Shown piece after piece: positions 18,543 through 27,107 of a stretch of 64,000 nucleotides of DNA. Numbering within the stretch: the first letter of the stretch is position 1; every line of letters begins with the position of its first letter. The notes beneath the pieces were generated by a model. The model worked only from the letters and a program-made list of their open reading frames with translations. It was not told the DNA's origin and ran no database searches. A program made the position numbers and the translations under genes. The stretch is from the NCBI RefSeq assembly GCF_008831085.1, contig NZ_WBJY01000001.1, positions 1,488,001 to 1,552,000 of the forward strand, in the 5' to 3' direction. This stretch comes from Pseudoclavibacter endophyticus. Its GTDB lineage: Bacteria > Actinomycetota > Actinomycetes > Actinomycetales > Microbacteriaceae.

Positions 18543-19540
18543 CGTTCGACGAGGCGGCTGAGCACGCCCGGCGAGAGGAACTCCCCGGTACGTTCGACCC
18601 GGTGCACGAAAGCCGTCAGCATGCGGTTCACGGGGGTCGGCACGCCGTGCTGACGGCCGAGGGCGGCGACGCGCCCGTTGAGTTCGTCGATCTCCGTCTG
18701 CTGGCCGCGTCGGATCGACTGCAGCGTCGACGCGTAGTTCGGTACGGGCCCGAAGCTCGCGCCGAGCCGGCGGGGAACGGCCATGGCGAGGCCGAGCGGG
18801 AGGTGCTCGAGCGCGCGGATGTCGACGACACCGAGCTTGCCGAGGGGCGCGAAGCGCACCCCGATCGCCCGCCCGACCGCGATCGTCTCGCGCATCGAGC
18901 GGGTCAGGATGCGGCACAGTGCGGGGTCGGCGCTCACCTCCTGCACGCTGCATCCCGTGATGGCGGGGATCGCGTTGACGTGGTTAATGAGCAGCTTCGT
19001 CCACATGGCGCCGCGAAAGTTCTCGATCGCCCTCGTGGGCAGCCCGCGGTCGAGTTCGGCTGCGATGGCGAGCGCACTCGGCGACGGCGCCTCGCGACCG
19101 GCACCGAGAAAGGTCTCCCCGCCGGCAGTGACGTGGATGCGCCCCTGTCCGCGGTTCGTGACGGCGAAGAGCGTCAGTGCGCCGAACAGCTCGTGGGCGC
19201 CGCCGAGCACCCTGGCGGCGATGTCGAGGCCGCCGAGCCCGTTCTGCATGACGACGAGCGGCACGCCCCGGAGCCGCTCACGGTTCGCGGTGAGGGCGAG
19301 CTTCGCATCGTGCACCTTGGTCGCGAGCAGGGCGAGCTCAACCCCCGCGGGGAGCACCGTCGACACCGCGTCGAACCTCGCCGTGAACGAGCCGAACTCG
19401 CCGGTGAGCTGCACACCGTCAGTGGCGATCGCATCGGCGGTCCAGGAGCGCGCGGCGATCGACACGTCATGGCCGGCCTGCTGCAACCTGGCGGCGAACG
19501 CGCCGCCGACGCCGCCCGCGCCGATCACACCGATTCGCAT
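18539..19540 (-). CDS. panE: 2-dehydropantoate 2-reductase (ApbA/PanE family)
   Basis: An NADPH-dependent ketopantoate reductase of coenzyme A biosynthesis by family. The 333-residue protein begins with the Rossmann motif GVIGAGGVGGAFA. The middle has LLATKVHDA and VVMQNGLGG, and the C-terminal helical domain carries KLLINHVNAIPAITG with the catalytic Lys. It ends with the usual EIDELNGRVAALGRQHGVPTP segment. A GAGAGGA ribosome site precedes the ATG. Members of this family sometimes act on other 2-oxo acids, so the substrate is not certain. It forms an operon with mutY, with no evident functional link. Confidence 0.88.
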   Translation of the reverse strand: MRIGVIGAGGVGGAFAARLQQAGHDVSIAARSWTADAIATDGVQLTGEFGSFTARFDAVSTVLPAGVELALLATKVHDAKLALTANRERLRGVPLVVMQNGLGGLDIAARVLGGAHELFGALTLFAVTNRGQGRIHVTAGGETFLGAGREAPSPSALAIAAELDRGLPTRAIENFRGAMWTKLLINHVNAIPAITGCSVQEVSADPALCRILTRSMRETIAVGRAIGVRFAPLGKLGVVDIRALEHLPLGLAMAVPRRLGASFGPVPNYASTLQSIRRGQQTEIDELNGRVAALGRQHGVPTPVNRMLTAFVHRVERTGEFLSPGVLSRLVER

Positions 19541-19576
19541 GCTGTTCCTCTCGCCGTCCGCTCGGTCCGCTGCCTC

Positions 19577-19586
19577 ACTCTAGAAT
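19577..19586. promoter_or_regulatory. interlocked divergent -10 elements of panE and truB
   Basis: TAGAGT on the minus strand (19582 to 19577) serves panE with a 36-base leader. TAGAAT on the plus strand (19581-19586) lies 10 bases before the truB ATG at 19597. They share TA at 19581-19582, the same geometry as at 1647-1656. Confidence 0.55.
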
Positions 19587-19596
19587 GGTCCGCGTC

Positions 19597-20535
19597 ATGA
19601 CAAGCCAAGGCCCAGCCCCCAACGGCGTGCTCGTGGTCGACAAACCGAGTGGCCCGACGAGTCACGGCGTCGTCTCCGCGGGGCGTAAGGCTCTTGGCAC
19701 GCGCAAGGTCGGCCACGCCGGCACGCTCGACCCAATGGCGTCCGGCGTGCTCGTGCTCGGCGTTGGGGTGGCCACGCGGCTCCTGACGTTCGTCGTCGGT
19801 GCCGACAAGGAGTACGAGGCCACGATCAGGCTGGGCGTTCGCACGAGCACCGAGGACGCGGAGGGCGAGTTGGTGGAGCGTGCGTCACCGGACGAGCTTG
19901 CGCCGCTCGACGAGGCCGCGATCGATGCGGCGATGGCTGACCTGCGTGGCGAGATCGATCAGGTGCCGAGCGCCGTGAGCGCGATCAAGGTGAACGGCAA
20001 GCGCGCCTATCAGCGCGTTCGCGAGGGCGAGGAGGTCGAGCTGGACGCCAGGCGCGTCACGATCTTCGCATTCGATCGTCTCGGAACGCCCGTGCGCATC
20101 CCCGGCGAACCGGGGGAGGGGCCGGTCGCGATCGACCTCCGGGTACACGTCACGTGCTCGTCTGGGACCTACGTGCGGGCGCTCGCCCGGGACCTCGGGG
20201 ACGCCCTCGGCGTCGGTGCTCACCTGACGGCGCTGCGGCGTACGCGCGTCGGCGCCTTCTCGATCGACGAGGCGATCGCCCTCGATCGCCTCGCCGGCGA
20301 CGCACCCGCCGGACTGATGACGCCATCGGACGCGGCCAGGCGCATCCTCCCAGCACTCGAGCTGCGTGCGGACGAAGCCGTCGATCTCGGCCACGGCAAG
20401 CGCATCGTCCGCGACGACGTCTCGCCGGACGTGCCCGCCGCCGCGTTCGCACCCGATGGCCGACTCGTCGGCGTCGTCACCCGGGAGGGTGGCGCCTACC
20501 GCCCGCTGATGAACCTTCCGGAAGCGCCCGCATGA
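19597..20535 (+). CDS. truB: tRNA pseudouridine-55 synthase
   Basis: Forms pseudouridine 55 in the T loop of tRNAs. The 312-residue protein has LVVDKPSGPTSHGVV, the catalytic Asp in GHAGTLDPMASGVL (near residue 45), the KEYEATIRLGVRTSTEDAEGE block, PSAVSAIKVNGKRAYQ, and a C-terminal domain of actinobacterial type. ATG 19597 fits the -10 spacing; ATG 19585 would lie inside the -10 hexamer. The following membrane-protein gene starts within the truB stop. Confidence 0.95.
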   Translation: MTSQGPAPNGVLVVDKPSGPTSHGVVSAGRKALGTRKVGHAGTLDPMASGVLVLGVGVATRLLTFVVGADKEYEATIRLGVRTSTEDAEGELVERASPDELAPLDEAAIDAAMADLRGEIDQVPSAVSAIKVNGKRAYQRVREGEEVELDARRVTIFAFDRLGTPVRIPGEPGEGPVAIDLRVHVTCSSGTYVRALARDLGDALGVGAHLTALRRTRVGAFSIDEAIALDRLAGDAPAGLMTPSDAARRILPALELRADEAVDLGHGKRIVRDDVSPDVPAAAFAPDGRLVGVVTREGGAYRPLMNLPEAPA

Positions 20536-20912
20536 TCGAGTGGTACACGTGGCTCAGCGCTGGGATCGCCGCGGCCGCAGGCCTTCTCTGTCTCGCAGTG
20601 GGCCTGGCCGGTCGCAAGCCGGGCGACGTCACCGTCTTCTCTGTCGTCCTCGTTGAGCTGCTGCTCGTCGCCCAGGTCGTCATCAGCATCGTCGCACCGA
20701 TCGCCGGAAACCAGGCGCAGGGCGACGTCATCGAGTTCTGGATCTACCTCGTGGTCGCCATCATCATCCCGCCCGCCGCCGTGCTCTGGTCGCTCATCGA
20801 TCGCAACCGCTGGTCGACCGTCATCCTCGGGGTCGCGGCCCTCTCGATCGCCGTCATGGTCGTACGGATGCAGCAGATCTGGTCGGGGAACCCCCCGTTC
20901 CTCGGCGCATGA
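20532..20912 (+). CDS. small four-helix membrane protein, unknown function
   Basis: A 126-residue protein with about four hydrophobic helices (residues 8-27, 36-58, 69-90 and 100-113) and few charged residues. It starts at ATG 20532, overlapping the truB stop (ATGA), and its own stop overlaps the next gene. I recognise no functional motif. Translational coupling to truB and ribF suggests it is a stable member of the operon. Confidence 0.7.
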   Translation: MIEWYTWLSAGIAAAAGLLCLAVGLAGRKPGDVTVFSVVLVELLLVAQVVISIVAPIAGNQAQGDVIEFWIYLVVAIIIPPAAVLWSLIDRNRWSTVILGVAALSIAVMVVRMQQIWSGNPPFLGA

Positions 20913-21409
20913 CCGGAAAGCGTTCCCCCAGCCGCACCCCTGCGACCGTCGACGCGAGCGTGGGGGCACCCCGGGCGCACGGCGGGTTCCGCGGGGCGTC
21001 GGGCGTTGGCCGCGTGCTCGTCTTGGTCTATGCGGTGCTCGCGCTCGCCGCCACCGGGCGAAGCACCCTGCAACTTCTGACAAAGTTCGACGAGGCGCCC
21101 GTCGCCTACGTGCTCTCGGCCGTCGCGGCCGTCGTCTATGTCGTCGCGACGGTCGCCCTCGTCGTGAGGGGCCGGACAGCCCACGTCGTCGCCACGATCG
21201 CGATCGCCATCGAATTCGCCGGGGTGCTCGCCGTCGGAATCCTGACCGAGGTCGTGCCCGGCCTCTTCCCCGCCGACACGGTATGGTCTCACTTCGGGCG
21301 CGGCTACGCGTTCATCCCGCTCCTGCTACCGATCTTCGGAATCGCGTGGCTTGAATCCCAGCGAACCACCGCAAGGATCACAGATGTACGTCATCACCGA
21401 CCTCAGTGA
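20909..21409 (+). CDS. small membrane protein, unknown function
   Basis: A 166-residue protein with a 30-residue Ser/Arg/Gly-rich cytoplasmic start and about four helices (roughly residues 33-52, 65-87, 92-113 and 130-146), then a basic tail. It overlaps the gene before it (ATGA) and runs 26 bases into ribF. No functional motif was recognised. Confidence 0.65.
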   Translation: MTGKRSPSRTPATVDASVGAPRAHGGFRGASGVGRVLVLVYAVLALAATGRSTLQLLTKFDEAPVAYVLSAVAAVVYVVATVALVVRGRTAHVVATIAIAIEFAGVLAVGILTEVVPGLFPADTVWSHFGRGYAFIPLLLPIFGIAWLESQRTTARITDVRHHRPQ

Positions 21410-22319
21410 GGTTCCGAGCGATGTCGCACCCTCGGCCATCACGATCGGCAAGTTCGACGGGCTCCACCACGGGCATCTGTGGGTCGTCTCGCAACTGCAC
21501 GACGAGGCGCGCGCCCGAGGCCTCAACCCGGTCGTCGTGACCTTCGACCGCCACCCGGCTGCTGTGCTCGCGCCCGAGACCGCTCCTCCGCCAATCGTCT
21601 CGACCCGGCAAAAGCTCGATCTGCTGCGCCGGCAGGGGCTGGCCGCGACAATCGTGGTGCCGTTCACGCCCGAGTTCGCGCGTCTCTCGCCGCGCGAGTT
21701 CGTCGAGCGTCTGCTCGTCAAACAGCTCGGGGTCAAGCTGCTCCTCGTCGGCCGGGACTTCCGGTTCGGGAAGGGCGGCGAGGGTGACGTCGAGTTCTTG
21801 CGGGGGCATGCGGCCGAGTTCGGATACGAGCTCATCGTGACGCGCGACGAGCAGGGGCCCGGCGACCGGCGCGCCTCGTCGACGTGGGTACGCGAACTGC
21901 TCGAGGTCGGCGACGTGCGAACCGTGACCGAGGTGCTCGGCCGGTATCACGTGCTCGCGGGCGAGATCGTGCACGGCGCCAAGCGGGGGAGGGAGATCGG
22001 ATTCCCCACCGCCAACCTCTCGCCGGACCTCGAAGGGCTGATCCCGGGCGACGGCGTCTACGCAGGCTGGTTCCACGACGGCGATGCCGTGTATCCGACC
22101 GCCGTCTCAATCGGCAATAATCCCACCTTCGATGGGGTGCCGCAGAAGCAGGTGGAGGCGTACGTCATCGGCGAGAACCTCGATCTGTACGGCAGACGGG
22201 TGCAGATCGCGCTCGTCGAGCGCTTGCGAAGCATGGTGAAGTTCGAGGGGATCGGGCCGCTCAAAGCACAGCTCGAGCGGGACGTCGAGACGACCAAGCG
22301 CATCCTCGGCATCGCCTGA
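21384..22319 (+). CDS. ribF: bifunctional riboflavin kinase/FAD synthetase
   Basis: Makes FMN from riboflavin and FAD from FMN. The 311-residue protein has an N-terminal FAD synthetase domain (KFDGLHHGH nucleotidyltransferase motif near residue 23; the block RDFRFGKGGEG; STWVRELLEVGDV) and a C-terminal flavokinase domain (GREIGFPTANL, GVYAGW, NNPTF). ATG 21384 has an AAGGA site and lies inside the end of the preceding gene, showing coupling. The next gene is convergent. Confidence 0.96.
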   Translation: MYVITDLSEVPSDVAPSAITIGKFDGLHHGHLWVVSQLHDEARARGLNPVVVTFDRHPAAVLAPETAPPPIVSTRQKLDLLRRQGLAATIVVPFTPEFARLSPREFVERLLVKQLGVKLLLVGRDFRFGKGGEGDVEFLRGHAAEFGYELIVTRDEQGPGDRRASSTWVRELLEVGDVRTVTEVLGRYHVLAGEIVHGAKRGREIGFPTANLSPDLEGLIPGDGVYAGWFHDGDAVYPTAVSIGNNPTFDGVPQKQVEAYVIGENLDLYGRRVQIALVERLRSMVKFEGIGPLKAQLERDVETTKRILGIA

Positions 22320-22355
22320 AGCGGCTCCGAGTCGCGCACCCCAGCGTCTCGACGT

Positions 22356-22394
22356 CCGGATGCCGCCGCTACGACCGGATGCCCGCCGCTACGA
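22356..22394. repeat. tandem 19-20 base duplication at the 3' end of the DinB-fold gene
   Basis: CCGGATGCCGCCGCTACGA is followed directly by a copy with one extra C. The copies overlap the stop codon of the minus-strand gene and the convergent gap after ribF. Confidence 0.7.
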
Positions 22395-23033
22395 GGGGAG
22401 CGGGATGCGGCCGTACAGCGCCGCGACGAGCTGCGCGGCGGTGCCCTCGATGGGTTCTCCGGACCCGATGCGCCACCGTGCATCTGTCGAGACGAGCGTG
22501 CGGCCTCGCGCAGCCCGCGCGGACGGCCCGAGTCGAGTCTTGAGACGCGCAACGGCGACGGCGCTCGTCGACCGGGGACTGAGCCGGAGGGGCACGCCGA
22601 TCGCCTCGAAGATGTCGATCGAGTGCACGACGGCTTCCGTCAGCTCGCCGATGCCGGTGCGTCCGCGGCGGTAGACCTTGGTCTCCGCGATGCGTCGAAG
22701 CGCGGCGATGAGATCGTCGGTCGGCGCCTCGGCCTCGCGACGCGCGAGCTCGGCGATCGCCGCGTCGAAGCCAACACGCTCGGTCATCATCGTGCGCGAC
22801 GCCGATCGCATGAGCCCGCCGATCGGCTCGCCGAGCCGCCACACCAGGTGACCCGCGACGTCGCGGACGCGCCAGCCCTCGCAGAGGCTCGGGGCCTCCC
22901 ACTGCTCTGCCACGAGCTCGGCGAGCGCGTCGGCGGTTCGATCGAGGGTCGTTGCGATGTGCGCGCTCCAGTCACCCGAGATGCGGGCTGACGGCGTGAA
23001 GGAGGGCCGTTCGGATTCGGTCGGTTCGCGCAC
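22389..23033 (-). CDS. maleylpyruvate isomerase/mycothiol-dependent (DinB-like) family protein
   Basis: A 214-residue protein of the family that includes mycothiol-dependent maleylpyruvate isomerase and many uncharacterised thiol-transferase-like proteins. The hallmark is the helical N-terminal block with PSLCEGWRVRDVAGHLVW, including a metal-ligand His in GHLVW. A C-terminal segment with TEAVVHSIDIFEAIG supplies further ligands. Mycothiol is the actinobacterial thiol, which supports the host assignment. GTG 23033 is chosen because a -10-like AATACT ends 6 bases upstream; the longer frame to 23312 is implausible in composition. The substrate is unknown. Confidence 0.75.
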   Translation of the reverse strand: MREPTESERPSFTPSARISGDWSAHIATTLDRTADALAELVAEQWEAPSLCEGWRVRDVAGHLVWRLGEPIGGLMRSASRTMMTERVGFDAAIAELARREAEAPTDDLIAALRRIAETKVYRRGRTGIGELTEAVVHSIDIFEAIGVPLRLSPRSTSAVAVARLKTRLGPSARAARGRTLVSTDARWRIGSGEPIEGTAAQLVAALYGRIPLPS

Positions 23034-23039
23034 CCGACC

Positions 23040-23045
23040 AGTATT
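23040..23045 (-). promoter_or_regulatory. -10-like element of the DinB-fold gene
   Basis: AATACT on the minus strand ends 6 bases before GTG 23033. The first base departs from TANNNT, so support is weaker than elsewhere. Confidence 0.4.
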
Positions 23046-23116
23046 CCACCGACGAGGTGTGTACGTGCTCGGCTCGCGGTCGCGAGCCGCGTGCCTGGTT
23101 CGCGCCCGGAGTGGCG

Positions 23117-23122
23117 TAAACT
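23117..23122 (+). promoter_or_regulatory. -10 element of the SNF2 helicase gene, with a long leader
   Basis: TAAACT is the best hexamer before the helicase gene. It gives a leader of about 180 bases, long for this genome. The leader contains GATC-flanked inverted segments but no recognisable riboswitch. Confidence 0.4.
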
Positions 23123-23310
23123 GTGCGGAACCGCCGCTGGGCGTCGTGATCTGAAGCGATCGGCAGCGTCGGTGATTGGCTCCGATCACGATCGCGAGCA
23201 TCGGGGCGGCCGTAGGGGCCGGCTCACTGCGGGGAGGGTTCCCGCGAGCGGCGCAGCAGGATGCGCCGCGACACCGCACTCGCGGAAGGTTTTTCGCACC
23301 GAGGAGGGGC

Positions 23311-25452
23311 ATGTCACGACAGGCTCGCGCCCACGCCGGAGGTACCGGCCAGGCCGTCCGTCATCGACGTCAGGTCGACAACACCGGCGTCATCCCGCAG
23401 CTCGCCAAGGCGGCTCGCGAAGTCGAGGCCGCGGCGCAGCGGGGCCGGGTCTCACCCGCGAACCGTACGAAGTTCCAGGTGATCGCGCTGCTCATGCGCG
23501 AAGAGCGCGCGCGTGCGCGCGCCGACACCGAGATGGGTGACAGCGAACGGCAGGAGGCGCTCAAGCGACTCGACGGGCTCGCGTCGATCCTCGCCAAGAC
23601 CGCGGCGCGCGACACGTCGCTCGTCACGCTCCTGCAGCCCGACGCACCCGTCAGCGAGCAGGCCAGGGCCCTGCGCAAGCAATTACTCTTCGCAGGCGGC
23701 GTCGACATGATCGTCGACGAGACACCGGGGCCCGAGCCGGTCAAGCGGATCGTGCCGCCAGAGATCGCCGAGCGGCAGGTCGTGCCCGTCAGCGTGAAAT
23801 CCCGCGTGCGGTCGAATCCCTTCCACGCGCCCGATCTCAATTCGCGCGCGCCCGCGCCGCACTACTCCCGGCTCAGCAACTGGGAACTCCTCGGTCCGCT
23901 GCTTCGCGCGTTCGAGACGGGCGCGGGCGGCGGAGCCGCGTCGATGCAACTGCCGCCGGCGCCGAAGTACGACCGCCTCTCACCGCCGGCGCTCGAGCTT
24001 ATGCCGCACCAGATCGGCCTGCTCGAGGCCGTTCGCGAAGGGCACCGCACGTTTCTGCTCGCCGACGAGCCGGGCCTCGGAAAGACGGCGCAGTCGGTGC
24101 TCGCCGCCTCCGTCGCCGATGCCTACCCTCTGCTCTGCGTGGTGCCCAACGTCGTCAAGACGAACTGGGCCCGCGAGGTCGCCCGCTGGACCCCACAGCG
24201 AACGTCGACCGTCATCACCGGCGACGGCCGCGACGTCGATGGCTTCGCGGACGTCTTCATCGTCAACTACGAGGTGCTCGACCGACACCTGGGGTGGCTG
24301 CTCGAGCTCGGACTCAAGAGCATGGTGGTCGACGAGGCGCACTTCATCAAGAACCTGCAGTCGCAGCGATCGCGACTCGTCCTGCAGCTCGCCGATCACG
24401 TCCGCGCATCCTCGCCCACGTCGGCTCCGCTCATGATGGCGCTGACCGGCACCCCGCTCATCAATGACGTCGACGACTTCAAAGCCATCTGGCAGTTCCT
24501 CGGCTGGCTCGAGGGCGACAAGCCGAGCCAGCTGCTGCTCGACCGTCTCGACGAGACGGGTCTTGTCCCGTCCGACCCGGGCTTTCTGGCCGCTGCGCGT
24601 CAGACGGTGATCGACCTCGGCATCGTGCGTCGCCGCAAGGTCGATGTCGCGAGGGACCTGCCGGCGAAGCGCGTCGTCGACATGCCCATCGAGCTCGACA
24701 GCGAGGAGGGGTCGTCGATCCGGTCGGCGGAGGTCGCGCTCACGCGCCGCCTGCTCGCCCGGTACCGGAGTCTCGTCGCCGCGTCGGGGCTCGAGCCCGA
24801 CACGATCGACCCCGAGCGCATCCGCATGATCGCCCGGTCCGAGGTCGAGGAATCGAAGACGGCCTCGAAGGGCGAGAGCATCTTTGCGATGCAGCGTCGC
24901 CTGGGCGTCGCGAAGGCAGAACTCGCCGCCGAGTACACCAGCCAGGTCGCGCGGTCCGCGGGGAAAGTCGTGCACTTCGCGAAGCACATCGAGGCCATGG
25001 ACATCGCCGAGCGGACCTTCGCGGAACTGGGCATCTCCTACGTCTCGATTCGCGGCGATCAGTCGAGCATCGCGAGGCAGGCCGCCATCGACGCGTTCCA
25101 GAAGGACCCGAAGGTGCAGGTGGCGGTGTGCTCGCTCCTCGCGGCGGGCGTCGGCCTCAACCTGCAGGCCGCGTCGGACGTCGTGCTGGCTGAGCTGAGC
25201 TGGACGGCGGCTGAACAGACACAGGCGATCGATCGCGTTCACCGCATCGGCCAGGAATGGCCCGTGACGGCGTGGCGGGTCGTCGCATCACAGACCCTCG
25301 ACGCGCGTATCGCCGAGCTCATCGACGCCAAGCAGGGCCTCGCCGCGCGCGCGCTCGACGGTGCCGACGACGAGGTGCACTCGAGCGATTCGATCCAGGT
25401 CGACGTGATCGCGGCGATGCTCGAGGAGGCGCTTCGCACCGAGGTCGCGTAG
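23311..25452 (+). CDS. SNF2/Rad54-family DNA-dependent ATPase (helicase superfamily 2)
   Basis: A 713-residue protein. The first 220 residues are basic and Pro-rich without a known domain. The two RecA-like domains follow, with Walker A EPGLGKTAQS (near residue 255), DEAH box VVDEAHFIKN (near residue 340), motif III TGTPLIND, and motifs V-VI in GVGLNLQAASDVV and QAIDRVHRIGQ (near residue 640). These mark the SNF2 group of double-strand DNA translocases used in repair or transcription recovery. ATG 23311 is chosen for GAGGAGG at 23301-23307. It stands alone with its own promoter; the partner is not evident. Confidence 0.9.
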   Translation: MSRQARAHAGGTGQAVRHRRQVDNTGVIPQLAKAAREVEAAAQRGRVSPANRTKFQVIALLMREERARARADTEMGDSERQEALKRLDGLASILAKTAARDTSLVTLLQPDAPVSEQARALRKQLLFAGGVDMIVDETPGPEPVKRIVPPEIAERQVVPVSVKSRVRSNPFHAPDLNSRAPAPHYSRLSNWELLGPLLRAFETGAGGGAASMQLPPAPKYDRLSPPALELMPHQIGLLEAVREGHRTFLLADEPGLGKTAQSVLAASVADAYPLLCVVPNVVKTNWAREVARWTPQRTSTVITGDGRDVDGFADVFIVNYEVLDRHLGWLLELGLKSMVVDEAHFIKNLQSQRSRLVLQLADHVRASSPTSAPLMMALTGTPLINDVDDFKAIWQFLGWLEGDKPSQLLLDRLDETGLVPSDPGFLAAARQTVIDLGIVRRRKVDVARDLPAKRVVDMPIELDSEEGSSIRSAEVALTRRLLARYRSLVAASGLEPDTIDPERIRMIARSEVEESKTASKGESIFAMQRRLGVAKAELAAEYTSQVARSAGKVVHFAKHIEAMDIAERTFAELGISYVSIRGDQSSIARQAAIDAFQKDPKVQVAVCSLLAAGVGLNLQAASDVVLAELSWTAAEQTQAIDRVHRIGQEWPVTAWRVVASQTLDARIAELIDAKQGLAARALDGADDEVHSSDSIQVDVIAAMLEEALRTEVA

Positions 25453-25514
25453 CCGGTGATGATCGTGACCGGCAACGCGCCCGCGCCTCGGGAGGAGCGG
25501 CGGGCATCCGGGGC

Positions 25515-25520
25515 TAAGGT
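25515..25520 (+). promoter_or_regulatory. -10 element of aspA
   Basis: TAAGGT lies 48 bases before the aspA ATG. The leader carries a GGAGGC ribosome site at 25554-25559. Confidence 0.4.
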
Positions 25521-25568
25521 GGTGCCGCGCGGAACAGCTCACCTCGACTCCTTTGGAGGCAGACCGGC

Positions 25569-27083
25569 ATGGCCGCTCAGTCAACTTCGACCACCGATCA
25601 CGCGTTCCGCACCGAGCGGGATTCGATCGGGGAGATGCAGATCCCCGCGGACGCCTACTGGGGCATCCATACGGCCCGCGCGGTACACAACTTCGCGATC
25701 TCTCGACGTCCCATCAGTGTCTATCCCGATCTCATCGTCGCCTACGCCCAGGTGAAGCAGGCGGCCGCGCGGGCGAACCTCGAGCTCGGCGATCTCGACC
25801 CGGTGCGCGCGGATCTCATCGACCGCGCATGTCAGGACATCATCGAGCACAAGCTCCACGATCAGTTCGTGGTCGGCGTCATTCAGGGCGGTGCCGGAAC
25901 CAGTACGAACATGAACGTCAACGAGGTCATCGCGAACCGGGCCCTCGAACTGGCGGGCCGGCCGTTCGGCGACTACGCGTACATCTCGGTTAACGACCAT
26001 GTGAACCGCTCGCAGTCGACGAACGATACGTATCCGACGGCCGTGAAGCTCGGCCTCGTCGGGGCGACCGAGCGGCTCATCAGCGAGTTCACGCTGCTGC
26101 AGGACGCGTTCCGCCAGAAGGGCGTCGAATTCAAGAACGTGCTCAAGGTGGGTCGCACGCAGCTGCAGGACGCCGTGCCGATGACGCTCGGCCAGGAGTT
26201 CCACGGGTTCGCGACCACGATCGGCGAGGACATCAGTCGGCTGCGCGACGTGCTGCCGCTGCTGCTCGAGCTCAACCTCGGCGCGACGGCGATCGGCACC
26301 GGGATCACGGCCGACCCGAACTACGGGCCCGCCGTGATCCGCCACCTGCGCGAGATCACCGCCCACGACGAGCTCCGGATCGCGCACGACCTCATCGAGG
26401 CGACGAGCGATACCGGCGTGTTCATGTCGCTCTCGAGCGTGATGAAGCGCACGGCGATGAAGCTGTCGAAGATCTGCAACGACCTGCGGTTGCTGAGCTC
26501 GGGCCCGCAGGCAGGGTTCGGCGAGATCAATCTCCCACCGGTCCAGGCGGGCAGCTCGATCATGCCGGGCAAGGTGAACCCGGTCATTCCCGAAGCCGTC
26601 AATCAGGTCGCCTACGTCATCGCGGGCACCGACGTCACGGTCGCCATGGCATCCGAGTCCGGGCAGTTGCAGCTCAACGCCTTCGAACCCGTGATGATGC
26701 ACTCGCTCATGCAGAACTCCCTGTGGCTCCGCCGCGCGGCACGCACGCTGCGCGTGAACTGCGTCGACGGCATCACGGCCAACGAGGAGCGCCTCGCGCG
26801 CATGGTCTCGACCTCGGTCGGGGTCGTGACGGCGCTGACGCCGTTCATCGGCTACGCCGAGTCGGCGAAACTCGCGAAGGACGCGCTCGCCAGCCAGCGC
26901 CCGATCGCCGAGCTCGTGGTCGAGCGGGGACTGCTCACGCACGAGCAGGTCGCCGCGATCCTCGTTCCCACGCAGCTCAGCGGCGCGCAGCCGGCGACGG
27001 GGACGATCAACCTGCTCCCGGCGGCAACCGTCGCGTCGATGGAGTCGGAACTCGACCGCGCCGACGAGCGCGAAGGGCAATAG
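25569..27083 (+). CDS. aspA: aspartate ammonia-lyase (aspartase)
   Basis: Deaminates L-aspartate to fumarate and ammonia. The 504-residue protein belongs to the fumarase C/aspartase superfamily. It has NMNVNEVIANRALE, the substrate loop SQSTNDTYPTA, GRTQLQDAVPMTLGQEF, and the signature loop GSSIMPGKVNPVIPE (near residue 328). The NPVIPE ending and the NDHVN segment favour aspartase over fumarase (NPTQCE). It is about 30 residues longer than E. coli AspA, with an extended C-terminus. It converges on the YtxH-like gene. Confidence 0.88.
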   Translation: MAAQSTSTTDHAFRTERDSIGEMQIPADAYWGIHTARAVHNFAISRRPISVYPDLIVAYAQVKQAAARANLELGDLDPVRADLIDRACQDIIEHKLHDQFVVGVIQGGAGTSTNMNVNEVIANRALELAGRPFGDYAYISVNDHVNRSQSTNDTYPTAVKLGLVGATERLISEFTLLQDAFRQKGVEFKNVLKVGRTQLQDAVPMTLGQEFHGFATTIGEDISRLRDVLPLLLELNLGATAIGTGITADPNYGPAVIRHLREITAHDELRIAHDLIEATSDTGVFMSLSSVMKRTAMKLSKICNDLRLLSSGPQAGFGEINLPPVQAGSSIMPGKVNPVIPEAVNQVAYVIAGTDVTVAMASESGQLQLNAFEPVMMHSLMQNSLWLRRAARTLRVNCVDGITANEERLARMVSTSVGVVTALTPFIGYAESAKLAKDALASQRPIAELVVERGLLTHEQVAAILVPTQLSGAQPATGTINLLPAATVASMESELDRADEREGQ

Positions 27084-27107
27084 CGGGAGCCGGGGCGCCG
27101 CGTTACG

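Noticed and set aside
23176-23310. A 45-residue N-terminal extension of the SNF2 helicase
   Set aside because: ATG 23311 has a GAGGAGG site; the extension lacks one.
25581-27080. A 499-codon minus-strand frame opposite aspA
   Set aside because: Antisense shadow with His/Arg/Asp-rich composition; aspA is unambiguous.
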